Assembly (NCBI GenBank): GCA_041398565.1 | Contig: JAWKUN010000002.1 | Location: 62,001 to 126,000 of the forward strand | Direction: 5' to 3' | DNA length: 64,000 bases | Origin: DATGPD01 sp041398565 | GTDB lineage: Bacteria > Planctomycetota > UBA1135 > UBA2386 | Part shown: positions 8,650 to 18,394 of the stretch, piece after piece | Numbering within the stretch: the stretch's first letter is position 1 | Layout: each line of letters starts with the position of its first letter | Made by a program: the position numbers and the translations under genes | Notes under the pieces: generated by a model | What the model was told of the DNA's origin: nothing | Database searches by the model: none | Seen by the model: the letters and a program-made list of their open reading frames with translations, nothing else

Positions 8650-9669
8650 TCAATGGTGGACCGGCAGCCCGCGCGCGCCGAAGTGCTTCGTGACCGGCAC
8701 CAGCGCCGCGTCGAAGCGGGGCGTGACGAGGTCGAAGCGGAGTGGGTTGCCGACGCGCGCTTCCGCCAGCGCCGCGGTCGAATACGGCGCGGTCGCCCCG
8801 AACAGACCCGGCATCACGAGGGGCCCGCCGCTGCGCACGCCGCTCCACGCGAAGCGGAAGAAGCGATCGACCCATCGCCGCGTTACCTGGTTCGGCCGGC
8901 GGTCGAATGCGGCGGCCAGCGGCTCGGGCAGCTGCGAGAGGCGCCGCAGGGAGTCCTCGGTCGCCTCGCGCCAGACGTACCATGCGCCGGACAGCGTGGT
9001 CGTCGCCATGAGCTGGTAGTAGATCGGCCGGTCCATCTCGCGCAGCCGCTCTCGGCCCTTGTCCCAGTAGTGCGCCAGGCGCACATATCCGATCGGGAAG
9101 CGCGGGAGGACGGCCGTGGGCACGAGCACCACCCCGTCCGGCTCGGAGGCCGCCGCCGCGTAGGCGGCGGCAGTCGGCGCGGTGCGCAGCGGTTGCCCGA
9201 CGACCGTGCGCTGGGCGCGACCCAGGAACCGGCGCAGCGCCTCGATCTGTGGCCGGAAGCGGCCGAAGGCCTGGCCCGCCGCGCGGAACATGTTCAGAAC
9301 GTAGCGTTCCTGGGCGATCTTCGCCGACAGCGCCGCGGACCCGCCGAAGATCGAGGCCCCGAGTTCCTCCCAGAACAGGCTCCACATCCCGCCCTCGTAG
9401 GTGGGCTCCACCGCGTCCATCATCGCCAGGATCGCGGTGAGGTCGAGCATCGCGATGTTGAGGTTGGCGGACAGGTTGAGCAGGCGGGCGGTGGTGCCCG
9501 CGCTCGCGTACGCTGACTTGTCGACGACGTTCTGCGTCTCGACCTTGCCGCGTGCCGCCCGGCCTGTGTTCACGACCAGGCCGAGCAGCGGCAGGATCGC
9601 GACCAGAGCGATGATCACCAGGAAGGCAGCCTGGCCACGCTGTTGTGCCGCCTGCCCCGGGTCAGGCAC
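8650..9669 (-). CDS. TadG-like pilus assembly protein
   Basis: The 339-residue protein begins at GTG 9669, eight bases inside the upstream tadE gene. Residues 10-40 match the start of TadG-family proteins (RGQAAFLVIIALVAILPLLG, then a membrane helix, then 'N.GRA...K...QN.VD.SAYA'). The remaining 300 residues are Ala/Arg-rich and outer-facing, without a von Willebrand A motif I can see, so it may be a lineage-specific TadG form. TadG proteins are minor components of Tad pilus assembly at the cell envelope. The overlap implies translational coupling. Confidence 0.72.
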   Translation of the reverse strand: MPDPGQAAQQRGQAAFLVIIALVAILPLLGLVVNTGRAARGKVETQNVVDKSAYASAGTTARLLNLSANLNIAMLDLTAILAMMDAVEPTYEGGMWSLFWEELGASIFGGSAALSAKIAQERYVLNMFRAAGQAFGRFRPQIEALRRFLGRAQRTVVGQPLRTAPTAAAYAAAASEPDGVVLVPTAVLPRFPIGYVRLAHYWDKGRERLREMDRPIYYQLMATTTLSGAWYVWREATEDSLRRLSQLPEPLAAAFDRRPNQVTRRWVDRFFRFAWSGVRSGGPLVMPGLFGATAPYSTAALAEARVGNPLRFDLVTPRFDAALVPVTKHFGARGLPVHH

Positions 9670-10258
9670 GGCGCACCTCCGGCGCGCCGCCCTGGTTGGT
9701 CAGGGTCGCGCTGGCGCGCAGCGTGCGCACCCGCAGGCCGAGCGCGCCGAAGGTCTTGCCGAGCAGCCGGGCGGCTCCGGGGATGCGCAGCACGAAATCG
9801 TGCTCCACGGTCACCGTGACCGGAGAGTCGCTGCGGTAGGCTGCCCGGTCCAGGCGCACGCGGGTCAGGGTCCTCGCGAGCTGCGTGCTGAGTAGGAGCG
9901 ATGGCCGCTCCAGGCGCACCTCGGTGTCGGAAGCACCGTCGATCACGCCGACGGCGATGGCCGGCGTGAGCACGGCACACGTGATGGCCGCTGCTCCCCG
10001 CACGTGCGCGAGCTTCGCAGAACGACTCGGGGCGATGCGGCCGGCGGGTTCGCCTTCCAGGCGCGCGGGCACCCAGACGATGGCCGCACGCGCCGCCTGG
10101 AAGGCAGCCAGCTCGACGACGGTCTGCGCTACGAGCAGCAGCGCGAGCTGAGCGACGATGGCGATGACGATCAGCAACAGCGGCAGCACGAGCACGAACT
10201 CGAGCGCGGGCGTGGCGCCGGTCTCGTCGCGCAGGAAGCGTCGGCAGACCTGGAGCAC
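9662..10258 (-). CDS. tadE: TadE-like pilus assembly protein
   Basis: The 198-residue protein starts at GTG 10258, four bases after the prepilin peptidase stop. Starts farther upstream would lie inside that peptidase gene in another frame. The N-terminus has a basic leader then DETGATPALEFVLVLPLLL, the classic TadE signature (Gly-Ala, Glu five residues into the helix, Pro), followed by one membrane helix to about residue 45 and a mostly beta outer part. The operon position between prepilin peptidase and TadG-like genes matches known Tad loci. Confidence 0.8.
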   Translation of the reverse strand: MLQVCRRFLRDETGATPALEFVLVLPLLLIVIAIVAQLALLLVAQTVVELAAFQAARAAIVWVPARLEGEPAGRIAPSRSAKLAHVRGAAAITCAVLTPAIAVGVIDGASDTEVRLERPSLLLSTQLARTLTRVRLDRAAYRSDSPVTVTVEHDFVLRIPGAARLLGKTFGALGLRVRTLRASATLTNQGGAPEVRRA

Positions 10259-10262
10259 CGTG

Positions 10263-10832
10263 CTACCCGCCGGCAAGCCGCTGGGCTTGCAGCACCCAGG
10301 CCAGGGTCCCCGCAGCGATGGCGGCCCCGAGGGGAATCGGCACCTGGAGCAGATCGCGATCAGCAAGCTGTCGCAGGCGCGGCAAGAACCAGGAGCCAGG
10401 AATGGCGACGACGGTGCGCAGGAGCACGCGGGTGCGGCCCTCGACCACGCATTCGGCGATGAGCATGGTGAGCGCGGCGGCGAGGGAGCAGGCAAACACG
10501 TGGACCAGCGCCGGGAAGCCCACCCACGCCCCGACCGCTACCAGCAGCTTGGCGTCACCGCCACCGAGCAGACGGCGTGCGAAGCACGCGAAGCCGAGCA
10601 GAAGCGCGCCGGCCGCCGTGGCCAGGGCGTTGCCGAACGCGACGCCGGGGGTGCCCGGCAGCCAGCCTTGGTTTGCGGCCAGCGCGGTGAGCAGCCCGAG
10701 CGCCGTGCCCGGTACGGTGATCGCGTTCGGGATGCGCCGGGTCCGCAGGTCGGCGATCGCCGCGGCCGCGGCGACCACGAGGCCGCCGAGCAACTGTGGC
10801 TCGATCGCCAGGCTGGTGGCGAGGTGCGTCAT
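10263..10832 (-). CDS. cpaA: Prepilin peptidase (CpaA/TadV type, A24 family)
   Basis: This 189-residue membrane aspartyl peptidase would cleave the leader of Flp and TadE/TadF-type prepilins. Both catalytic motifs are visible: Asp28 in ADLRTRRIPN and Asp93 in GGGDAKL (the GxGD motif). There are five or six hydrophobic segments and no N-methylation domain, as usual for CpaA/TadV. The start at ATG 10832 is chosen because it overlaps the upstream stop as ATGA and leaves the family's normal length; an earlier in-frame start at 10913 would add 27 unlikely residues. Confidence 0.88.
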   Translation of the reverse strand: MTHLATSLAIEPQLLGGLVVAAAAAIADLRTRRIPNAITVPGTALGLLTALAANQGWLPGTPGVAFGNALATAAGALLLGFACFARRLLGGGDAKLLVAVGAWVGFPALVHVFACSLAAALTMLIAECVVEGRTRVLLRTVVAIPGSWFLPRLRQLADRDLLQVPIPLGAAIAAGTLAWVLQAQRLAGG

Positions 10833-11047
10833 CGGGTGACGCCGGTGCCACCCGGTCCGTTGGGCTTCGCCGGCGGGCTGCTGAAGGTGTCCTGCCAGAT
10901 CTGGTTGGCCCACCCGATGATCTTGTCCTTGTAGATGATGATGAGCGCGATCAGTGGGATCGCGATGAACGCGAAGACCAGCAGTTTGCTGATCTGCTCC
11001 TCGGCGCCACGGTCATCGCGCCAGAACGACGGGACAAAGTCTCGCAT
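10829..11047 (-). CDS. Flp-type pilin or pilin-like small membrane protein
   Basis: The 72-residue protein has a short basic/acidic leader ending WRDDRGAEEQ, then a 22-residue hydrophobic helix (ISKLLVFAFIAIPLIALIII) and a polar tail. This resembles Flp pilins (leader ending in Gly, helix, short tail), although the usual Glu-Tyr pair after the Gly is not present. ATG 11047 is preferred over GTG 11062 because AGAGAAG lies just upstream. Its stop overlaps the prepilin peptidase start. It may be the major pilin of this locus. Confidence 0.68.
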   Translation of the reverse strand: MRDFVPSFWRDDRGAEEQISKLLVFAFIAIPLIALIIIYKDKIIGWANQIWQDTFSSPPAKPNGPGGTGVTR

Positions 11048-11062
11048 AGCTTCTTCTCTCAC

Positions 11063-11272
11063 TCATGGCCATGGCGATGCGATCGACCACGCCAGCAGGT
11101 CCAGGTATCGCGCAGCGACCCGGATCACCTGCCAGCTGAGCGCCGCGAACGGCGCGACGCCGAACGCGAGGATCAAGACGCATTCCAGCGCTGATTCCCC
11201 CGTGGTATCCATCCAGAGCCGATGGGGTCCGACGCTCTCTGCGCAAGTTTGTGAAGTGCCGATCATCGCCAT
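11063..11272 (-). CDS. Small membrane protein, pilin-like
   Basis: About 69 residues if it starts at ATG 11272; in-frame ATGs at 11311 and 11212 are alternatives and none has a strong ribosome site. The core is TTGESALECVLILAFGVAP, which keeps the pilin 'G..ALE' processing-like motif in front of one hydrophobic helix. It lies between the sigma factor gene and the Flp-like gene on the same strand, so a second pilin or minor pilin is likely. Confidence 0.55.
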   Translation of the reverse strand: MAMIGTSQTCAESVGPHRLWMDTTGESALECVLILAFGVAPFAALSWQVIRVAARYLDLLAWSIASPWP

Positions 11273-11360
11273 CTCGCACGCGGTTCGTCCGCACGCATGG
11301 CGACAGCGCATGAGCGGCTCGGGCGCTACATCCGAGTACGGTATCTCGGCGGTGCGACCG

Positions 11361-12002
11361 TCAGCTGTCCACCGTGCCGGTACCCGACCCCGGCGCGAAG
11401 TGCTGCAGCAGCGCCCGGAGCTGCCGCTTGGCCACGGCCAGCTTCTGCCGGGGGGTTTCGGCGCGCACATAGCCGAGCTCGTCGGCGATCGCGTCGTAGC
11501 TCATCTTGCGCATCTCGCGCATCAGGATGATCTTGCGGTAGCGCGGATTGAGCTGCGCCAGTGCCTGGGCCAGCGCGTCCTCGAGCTCGTGCCCGCGCGC
11601 GGACTGACTTGGGCTGACGCCGTTCGCAGGCGGGTCGATTCCAGCCCCGCAGCTCGAACTGGCCGGCCCGAGCGGCTGCGCCGGTCGCCGGTGGCGCACG
11701 TCGTAGCGCCGCTTGAGGTCGCGGATGTTGTTCTCGACGATCTTGGCCAGCCACTGGATGAACTTGCTGTCCGCCTCGTCGCGGAAGTGCTCGATGCGCC
11801 GGTACGCGTCGAGCATCGATTCCTGCAGGACGTCGTCGATCTCGGCGAACCCGCGCAGCTCGCTGCCGAGCCGGTGCTCGATCAGAGCGCGCACCCGCGG
11901 TTGGTAGCGCGAGAACAGCGCCTCGCGCGCGGCCTGGTCACCGGCCCGCGCGGCACGGATCTGGAGTAGGGTCGTCGAGAACGGCGGATCCCTTTCGGCC
12001 AT
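11361..12002 (-). CDS. ECF-type RNA polymerase sigma factor
   Basis: The 213-residue protein has sigma region 2 at about residues 20-100 (ARAGDQAAREALFSRYQPRV; IDDVLQESMLDAYRRIEHF; FIQWLAKIVENNIRDLKRR) and region 4 at about 140-200 (LNPRYRKIILMREMRKMSY, then DAIADELGYV and a basic helix). A roughly 40-residue low-complexity linker separates them. ATG 12002 gives a normal length. It follows the TPR kinase gene by 53 bases and precedes the pilin genes, so it probably controls, or is controlled with, the Tad operon. Kinase-linked ECF groups are known in which phosphorylation replaces an anti-sigma factor; that link is inferred here. Confidence 0.88.
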   Translation of the reverse strand: MAERDPPFSTTLLQIRAARAGDQAAREALFSRYQPRVRALIEHRLGSELRGFAEIDDVLQESMLDAYRRIEHFRDEADSKFIQWLAKIVENNIRDLKRRYDVRHRRPAQPLGPASSSCGAGIDPPANGVSPSQSARGHELEDALAQALAQLNPRYRKIILMREMRKMSYDAIADELGYVRAETPRQKLAVAKRQLRALLQHFAPGSGTGTVDS

Positions 12003-12055
12003 GGGGAGAGCCTACCAAACCGTCGGGTTGCCGGCACCCGGCGGACCGGGCGGCG

Positions 12056-14755
12056 CTACTTCTTGCGCGCGGCGGGGCGCGCCTTCCGGGCGGTCTCGAG
12101 CTTGTCTCTGAACTCGCCCGCGAGGTCGGGGTCGGGGCACTCCGCGACGTAGGTCGCGAGGAGATCGAAACCGGCGCTCGCATCCGGCCGGTCCGCCACG
12201 AGGCCCGCGAGCACGTCGAGCGCCTCGCGGTGGCGGCCGAGATCCCACAGGCTCTCGGCCATCGACACGCGTAGGTCGATGCCCTGCGGGTACGCCTCGA
12301 GCCCGCGGACGAACGCCGCAATGGCCTCCTCGTGCTTGCCGAGCATCTGCAGCGACTCGCCGAGACGGTAGGAGCCCTCCCAGTTCTCGTGTGCGTCCCG
12401 TGCCGCTTGCTCGAACAGCGCGATCGCCTCCGCGAAGCGCTCCTGTTGCCCGGCCGCGACTGCCTGATCGCGCACCGTCAGGCCGAGCACGATTCTGACT
12501 GCGGCGTCCTCCGGCGCGAGGTCCAAAGCCTTGCGGAACAGCCGCTCGGCCTCGGGGAGGTTGCCCTGGTCGCGGCGCAGCCCGGCGAGGTTGGACAGTG
12601 CCAGCACGGATTCGGGATCGAGCGTGAGCGCCTGCTCGAGGATCGGGGCCGCTCGGGCGGGCACGCCGGCGAGGTCGTATGCCAGCCCGAGGTTGATCAG
12701 GGTCCCGAATGACCGAGGCTGGAGGGCTTGCGCGATCTCGAACTGCAGAACAGCCTCGGCGCGCTCGCCCGTGATCAGCGCCAACTGCCCGCGGCGGTAA
12801 CGGAGCCAGAAGGACCCGGGGTGCCGTCTCAACGCATCGACGAGGACCTGTCGGGACGCGTCCCGGCCGCCGGCCGGCTGCTGATCCACCAGCCAGGACA
12901 GGAACTCGAGTTCGGCGGCGGTGGTGGACGGCAGGCGCAGATCCAGCAGTCGCGTGATGACCTCTTCTCGGACGTCCGGGAGTGCGTCCGCGGCATGTAC
13001 GGCCGCGGCGCCGACGACCAGGTCGGGTAGCCGGTCGAGCAGTTCGACCACGGCACGCCAGGCGATGGCGATGCGAGGCTCTGCCTCGCCAGTGCCTCTG
13101 GCGTTGGACTCCGTTGCGGCCAGTGCCTGCACGGCGATGCAGGCGTGCTTGGTGAAGGCGAAGAGCACGTGGAGGACCCAGGCGCGCTCTTCCGGCTCGA
13201 GTTTGCCGACAGCGGTGGCGTTCGCCTCCGACGAGCCTGCGTCGAGGTGCACGCCCCAGGCCGCCAGCAGATCGACCAGGACCAGCGCGCTGCGGCGGAA
13301 CTTCAGGCCATCGGTTTGCCGTCGCTCCCGCGCCACGCGGTCGCGCCGCACGCTGCTGCTTTCGCCGATCATCATCGTCCGGGCGGAGTTCGTCTCGGTC
13401 GCATCGATGCGCAACAGCTCGTTCTTCAGTCGCTCGAGGCGCCCGACGCGAGCGTCGGGGGCCATCCTCGCCGCCATCGCCACGGCACGGTCTGCCGACC
13501 GCCACATCACGATGGCGCCGCCGAGCGCGACCAGGGTGATGCTGGCCAGCGCGGCCGCGGTCCGGTTGCGCCGAGCGCGGCGCATCACGCGTCCCGCCAG
13601 CGACATCGGTCTCGCTTCCGTCGGCCGCAGCAACCGCACGTTGGCGATGTCCCGTGCCAGTGCTTCGGCGGTCGGATAGCGGCAGCGGCTCTCGACGGCC
13701 ATCGCCCGCAGGACAACCGCCTCGAGATCGCGTGGCATCGCGCTGACGAGCTTGCGCGGCGGCACGGGCTCGCCGCGGCGGATGGCCGCGGACAGGCCGG
13801 CCAGGGTTCCGGCTGCGTATGGACGGTGCAGCGTCAAGACCTCGTAGAGCAGCACCCCCAGGGCATAGACGTCGGTCCGGCGGTCGACCGCGCCGGGCAT
13901 GCCGTCCAGTTGCTCGGGGGCCATGTAGGCCGGCGTTCCGGGTGCCTGGCCCGGCAGCGTGATCGAAGTCTCCTCGCCCGGGCGCGTCGCCAGGCCGAAG
14001 TCCATGATCACCGGAGTGCCATCGGGCTGCACCATGACGTTCGACGGCTTCAGGTCGCGGTGTACGATGCCTGCCTCGTGCGCGGCGTGGACTGCGAGCG
14101 AGATCCGTTCGACAAGGAGCAAGACGGCCGGCAGACCTTCGGTCTCGGTTGGTGTGTTCGACGGCGGCGTGGCGGAGGCGGACGCCCGTTCCCCGATCCC
14201 GAGGTGCATCCATGGCGGCGAGTCGTCGCGCCGGTGTAGCGCCTGCTGCAGGTGCTCGGCGAGGGTTGTACCTCGGAGCAGCGGCATGACGACCCAAACG
14301 CGGTTGTCGACGCGGAGGACGTCGAGCACCGGGCAGAGGTGCGGGTGCTCGAGCCGCCCCGCGATCCTGACCTCTCGCCGGAAGCGCGTCAGGGCACGCA
14401 CGTCGCTGCTCAACCCCGACCGCACGGTCTTGAGGACGACTTCGCGGCCGAGGGTCGGGTCGTGGGCCCGGAACAGGGTGCCCATTCCCCCCTCGGCGAG
14501 CTTGCCCACGACCTCGTAGCGCTCGATTCGGTGCGGCGTCGACTCGGTTGCGAGCGCCGCGAGCGGGGAGGACTGCGTCTCCCCGGATTCGCCGCTGCCG
14601 GGGCGGGCCGAGGCACGGACGCTCAGATAGAGCGCGTACTCGTCAGCAATGGCGTCGGTCAGATCGGGATAGCGCGCCTGGTAGTCGGCGAGGGGCCGCA
14701 CCTGCCCGCGGTCGGCGTCGTTCCAGAACTCATCGAGGAAGCGGTCGAGCCGCAT
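12056..14755 (-). CDS. Ser/Thr protein kinase with TPR domain, membrane-anchored
   Basis: The 899-residue protein is an Hanks-type kinase. Residues 1-45 are a small N-terminal domain (RFLDEFW; YQARYPDLTDAIADEYALY) shared with the kinase at 27718-29817. The kinase domain spans about 80-375: Gly-rich loop KLAEGGMG, Lys109, HRD at 232-234 and DFG at 252-254, so it should be active. A roughly 40-residue Ser/Pro-rich insert at 175-210 is unusual. A membrane helix follows at about 400-418, then an outer region with five or more TPR units at about 620-870. The start at ATG 14755 was chosen because the shared N-terminal domain begins there. It is the first gene of the pilin operon. Confidence 0.92.
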   Translation of the reverse strand: MRLDRFLDEFWNDADRGQVRPLADYQARYPDLTDAIADEYALYLSVRASARPGSGESGETQSSPLAALATESTPHRIERYEVVGKLAEGGMGTLFRAHDPTLGREVVLKTVRSGLSSDVRALTRFRREVRIAGRLEHPHLCPVLDVLRVDNRVWVVMPLLRGTTLAEHLQQALHRRDDSPPWMHLGIGERASASATPPSNTPTETEGLPAVLLLVERISLAVHAAHEAGIVHRDLKPSNVMVQPDGTPVIMDFGLATRPGEETSITLPGQAPGTPAYMAPEQLDGMPGAVDRRTDVYALGVLLYEVLTLHRPYAAGTLAGLSAAIRRGEPVPPRKLVSAMPRDLEAVVLRAMAVESRCRYPTAEALARDIANVRLLRPTEARPMSLAGRVMRRARRNRTAAALASITLVALGGAIVMWRSADRAVAMAARMAPDARVGRLERLKNELLRIDATETNSARTMMIGESSSVRRDRVARERRQTDGLKFRRSALVLVDLLAAWGVHLDAGSSEANATAVGKLEPEERAWVLHVLFAFTKHACIAVQALAATESNARGTGEAEPRIAIAWRAVVELLDRLPDLVVGAAAVHAADALPDVREEVITRLLDLRLPSTTAAELEFLSWLVDQQPAGGRDASRQVLVDALRRHPGSFWLRYRRGQLALITGERAEAVLQFEIAQALQPRSFGTLINLGLAYDLAGVPARAAPILEQALTLDPESVLALSNLAGLRRDQGNLPEAERLFRKALDLAPEDAAVRIVLGLTVRDQAVAAGQQERFAEAIALFEQAARDAHENWEGSYRLGESLQMLGKHEEAIAAFVRGLEAYPQGIDLRVSMAESLWDLGRHREALDVLAGLVADRPDASAGFDLLATYVAECPDPDLAGEFRDKLETARKARPAARKK

Positions 14756-14898
14756 GGCGATCCCTTGCGCGTCCTGGCTTTGTACCGGGACCCCTGGCTG
14801 CACGCCATCCCTGCCGTCGGCGTCGGCAGCCGTGTAGCGCGATGGGCTGTCGTGCGCTGGTTCCCCGGCGCACCTGGCTCGACCGTGCCGCGAGTGCC
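14756..14898. promoter_or_regulatory. Divergent promoter region between two kinase genes
   Basis: These 143 bases separate the starts of the pilin-operon kinase (minus) and the FGE-tailed kinase (plus), so promoters for both transcripts should lie here. I could not identify a -10/-35 pair or an operator by eye; the assignment rests on gene orientation alone. Confidence 0.4.
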
Positions 14899-17259
14899 AT
14901 GTCCAGATCCCACACGATCGCCGACCGCTATCGGCTCGGTCCCCTCCTCGGCGAGGGGGGGGCGGGCCGTGTGTACGAGGGCGCTGACCTGCGCCTCGCA
15001 TCCCGACGCGTGGCGATCAAGCAACTCCGCGACGAACTCGCCCGCGACGCGGCCTGGGTGGCGCGGCTGCGGCGCGAGATCGAGCTGCAGGCCCGGGTAT
15101 CGGACAAGCGCCACGTGGTCGAGGTTCTCGATGTCGTCGACGACGCCGGCGCGGTGTACATGGTCATGGAGCTGGTTCCAGGCGGTCGCTCGCTGCGCGA
15201 CCTCCTGTACGAGGCCGGCGTCGGTGAGGAAGGCGGCCTCACGGCGGCAGAGGCGCGCCGCCTGTTCGTGCACGCCTGTCGCGGACTGCACGCCGTGCAC
15301 TCAGCGGGCATCGTGCACGGCGACCTCAAGGCGGGGAACTTCCTCCTGACCACCGATGGGTGCCTCAAGCTCGCCGACTTCGGGCTCGCGCACCTGGCAT
15401 CGGCCGACGCTCTGGCGCGCACGCTACTGCTCGGCACGCCGCGCTGCGTGGCGCCGGAGGCGTTCGAGGGCCACAGCTCCCGTGCCTCCGACGTGTACTC
15501 GCTCGGCTTCACGATGTGGGAGCTCCACGTCGGGCGCCAGCGGTTCTGCAGGGAGTTCGCACCGCAGGTCGAGGCGGTGCGGCCAGAGGTTGCGTGGATG
15601 CGCTGGCATTGCGATCTCGAGCGTGGCGTTCGCCCGGCGCGGGAGGTGCACGGTGGTGTGCCGGAGCATGTGTCTCACGTGCTCGCACGAATGCTGGACA
15701 AGAAGGCCGAGCGGCGGCCCGATGTCCGCGAAGTGCTCCAGGTGCTCGGCGACGCGGAGGACACGGATCCGGCGCGACGGTTGCTGGCGAGTGGGCGCGG
15801 CAGGCGGCGGCGCTCGGCCGGCGACGACACGCTGTTCCTGCAGGGCGCAGGGCCCCGCCGTCCGCGCCGAGCTGCGCTGCTGCTGGCGGCGGCCGTGGGG
15901 CTCGTCGCTGTCGCCGGTGCGTTGCTGGCACCATCGCGAACCGTGGTTGCGGCCGTGCCCACGGCGGAGATCGCGCCCGACCTGCACCCGCCACGCCTCG
16001 AGGCCGTGACACGTTCCGAGTCGGTCACCTCGGCCAGCGAGCTCGAACTCACCGGATACGTCGACGATGCGAGTGCCGTCGTCGTGACGGTCGACGGTGT
16101 GGAAGCCACGCTCGAGCAACGCGCCGGTCGCGTGGTGTGGCGCCACCTGGTGCATCTCGAGCCCGGACTAGGCGTCCACCGCGTTCACGCGCGCGACGCA
16201 TCCGGCCTCGATGCGAGCTTGGCCATCGCCGTGTTCCGCGACGTGCAGGGCCCGACGATCGAGCTCGAACCGGCTCCTGCGGAGGCTGACAAACCAGTGC
16301 TCTCGCTCGCTGGCAGGGTCGAGGACGACGACCGCGTGGCCGAGATCGTGGTCGCCGGCAGATGCGTTGCGGATGGCAGCGGGACGGTGCCGAGCCGAGC
16401 CTTCCGCGTCGACGTGCCGCTGGTGCCGGGATGGAACGAGATCGCGATCGCGGCCTCGGACCGCGCCGGCAACCGCGCCGTCGCGACCTGCAGGACGTAC
16501 TTGCCGCCCGTGGTCGTCCCGGCGGGATTCGCGGCCGACGAAGGCGTGGAAACGCTGCGCTGGGTCCGGCCCGGGTGCGAGGCGCGCCGCTACCCGCGCC
16601 GTATGACGCACGTCGCCAGCGGGATCGTGCTGATCCTCGTGCCGCCGGGTGAGGGCGTGATCGGTGCACCTCCCGATGAGGTCGACCGCGGCGACGACGA
16701 AGACGTGCGGCGCGTTTCGATCCCGACGCCCTTCTACCTCGGCGAGACCGAGGTGACACAGGAGCAGTGGGAGAGGCTCATGCACGGCAACCCGAGCCGG
16801 TTCCGCGGCCAACGCCGTCCGGTCGAGTGCGTGTCCTGGTTCGACGCGCAGCGCCTGATCGAGGTGCTGAACGGCCTTGGAGCAGGCCCGTGGCGGCTGC
16901 CGGGCGAGGTCGAGTGGGAGTATGCGTGTCGTGCCGGAAGCACGGCCGCGTTCACCTACGGCGCTCTCCTGGTCCCGGGGGCGGCGAACTTCGATGCCGG
17001 CAGCGGAGAGACCGTGGATGTGGCGCAGTTCGCGAGCAGTGCGTTCGGACTGTACGACATGCACGGCAATGTCTGGGAGTGGTGCGTGGACCGGGTCGCG
17101 AGTGTGGCGGGGGAGGGCGAAGTCACCGACTTCCACGCCATCCGGGGCGGCTGCTGGTACGACAGCGCTGCGTCATGTCGGTCCGCGAATCGCTTCGCTG
17201 AGCGGGCGACGCATCGGGATTCCGGAATTGGCGTGCGCTTGGCGAGGGACCTCGACTGA
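14899..17259 (+). CDS. Ser/Thr protein kinase with C-terminal FGE-sulfatase-like domain
   Basis: The 786-residue protein starts at ATG 14899, directly before the kinase fold. Kinase domain, about 11-285: LLGEGGAGRVYEG, Lys41, HGD at 140-142 (Gly replaces the usual Arg of HRD), DFG at 160-162. A membrane helix lies at about 325-343. An outer linker (about 355-550) has Ig-like beta patterns. Residues 565-785 match the formylglycine-generating-enzyme/sulfatase-modifying fold (GETEVTQEQW; RLPGEVEWEYACRAG; MHGNVWEWCVD; RGGCWYD), a domain that often serves as a lectin-like or binding module. The Asp of the catalytic loop is kept, so activity is possible without Arg-based control. First gene of a four-gene plus-strand set. 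Confidence 0.9.
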   Translation: MSRSHTIADRYRLGPLLGEGGAGRVYEGADLRLASRRVAIKQLRDELARDAAWVARLRREIELQARVSDKRHVVEVLDVVDDAGAVYMVMELVPGGRSLRDLLYEAGVGEEGGLTAAEARRLFVHACRGLHAVHSAGIVHGDLKAGNFLLTTDGCLKLADFGLAHLASADALARTLLLGTPRCVAPEAFEGHSSRASDVYSLGFTMWELHVGRQRFCREFAPQVEAVRPEVAWMRWHCDLERGVRPAREVHGGVPEHVSHVLARMLDKKAERRPDVREVLQVLGDAEDTDPARRLLASGRGRRRRSAGDDTLFLQGAGPRRPRRAALLLAAAVGLVAVAGALLAPSRTVVAAVPTAEIAPDLHPPRLEAVTRSESVTSASELELTGYVDDASAVVVTVDGVEATLEQRAGRVVWRHLVHLEPGLGVHRVHARDASGLDASLAIAVFRDVQGPTIELEPAPAEADKPVLSLAGRVEDDDRVAEIVVAGRCVADGSGTVPSRAFRVDVPLVPGWNEIAIAASDRAGNRAVATCRTYLPPVVVPAGFAADEGVETLRWVRPGCEARRYPRRMTHVASGIVLILVPPGEGVIGAPPDEVDRGDDEDVRRVSIPTPFYLGETEVTQEQWERLMHGNPSRFRGQRRPVECVSWFDAQRLIEVLNGLGAGPWRLPGEVEWEYACRAGSTAAFTYGALLVPGAANFDAGSGETVDVAQFASSAFGLYDMHGNVWEWCVDRVASVAGEGEVTDFHAIRGGCWYDSAASCRSANRFAERATHRDSGIGVRLARDLD

Positions 17260-17356
17260 GCAGCCAGGACGCGCGTGTAGCGGTATGCCGACTGGTGCGC
17301 TGACTTCGGCAGGCCGGGATGCAACGGCTTGGACCCATCTTGGAGGTATGCAAGGA

Positions 17357-18393
<1,037 letters not shown>

Positions 18394-18394
<1 letters not shown>

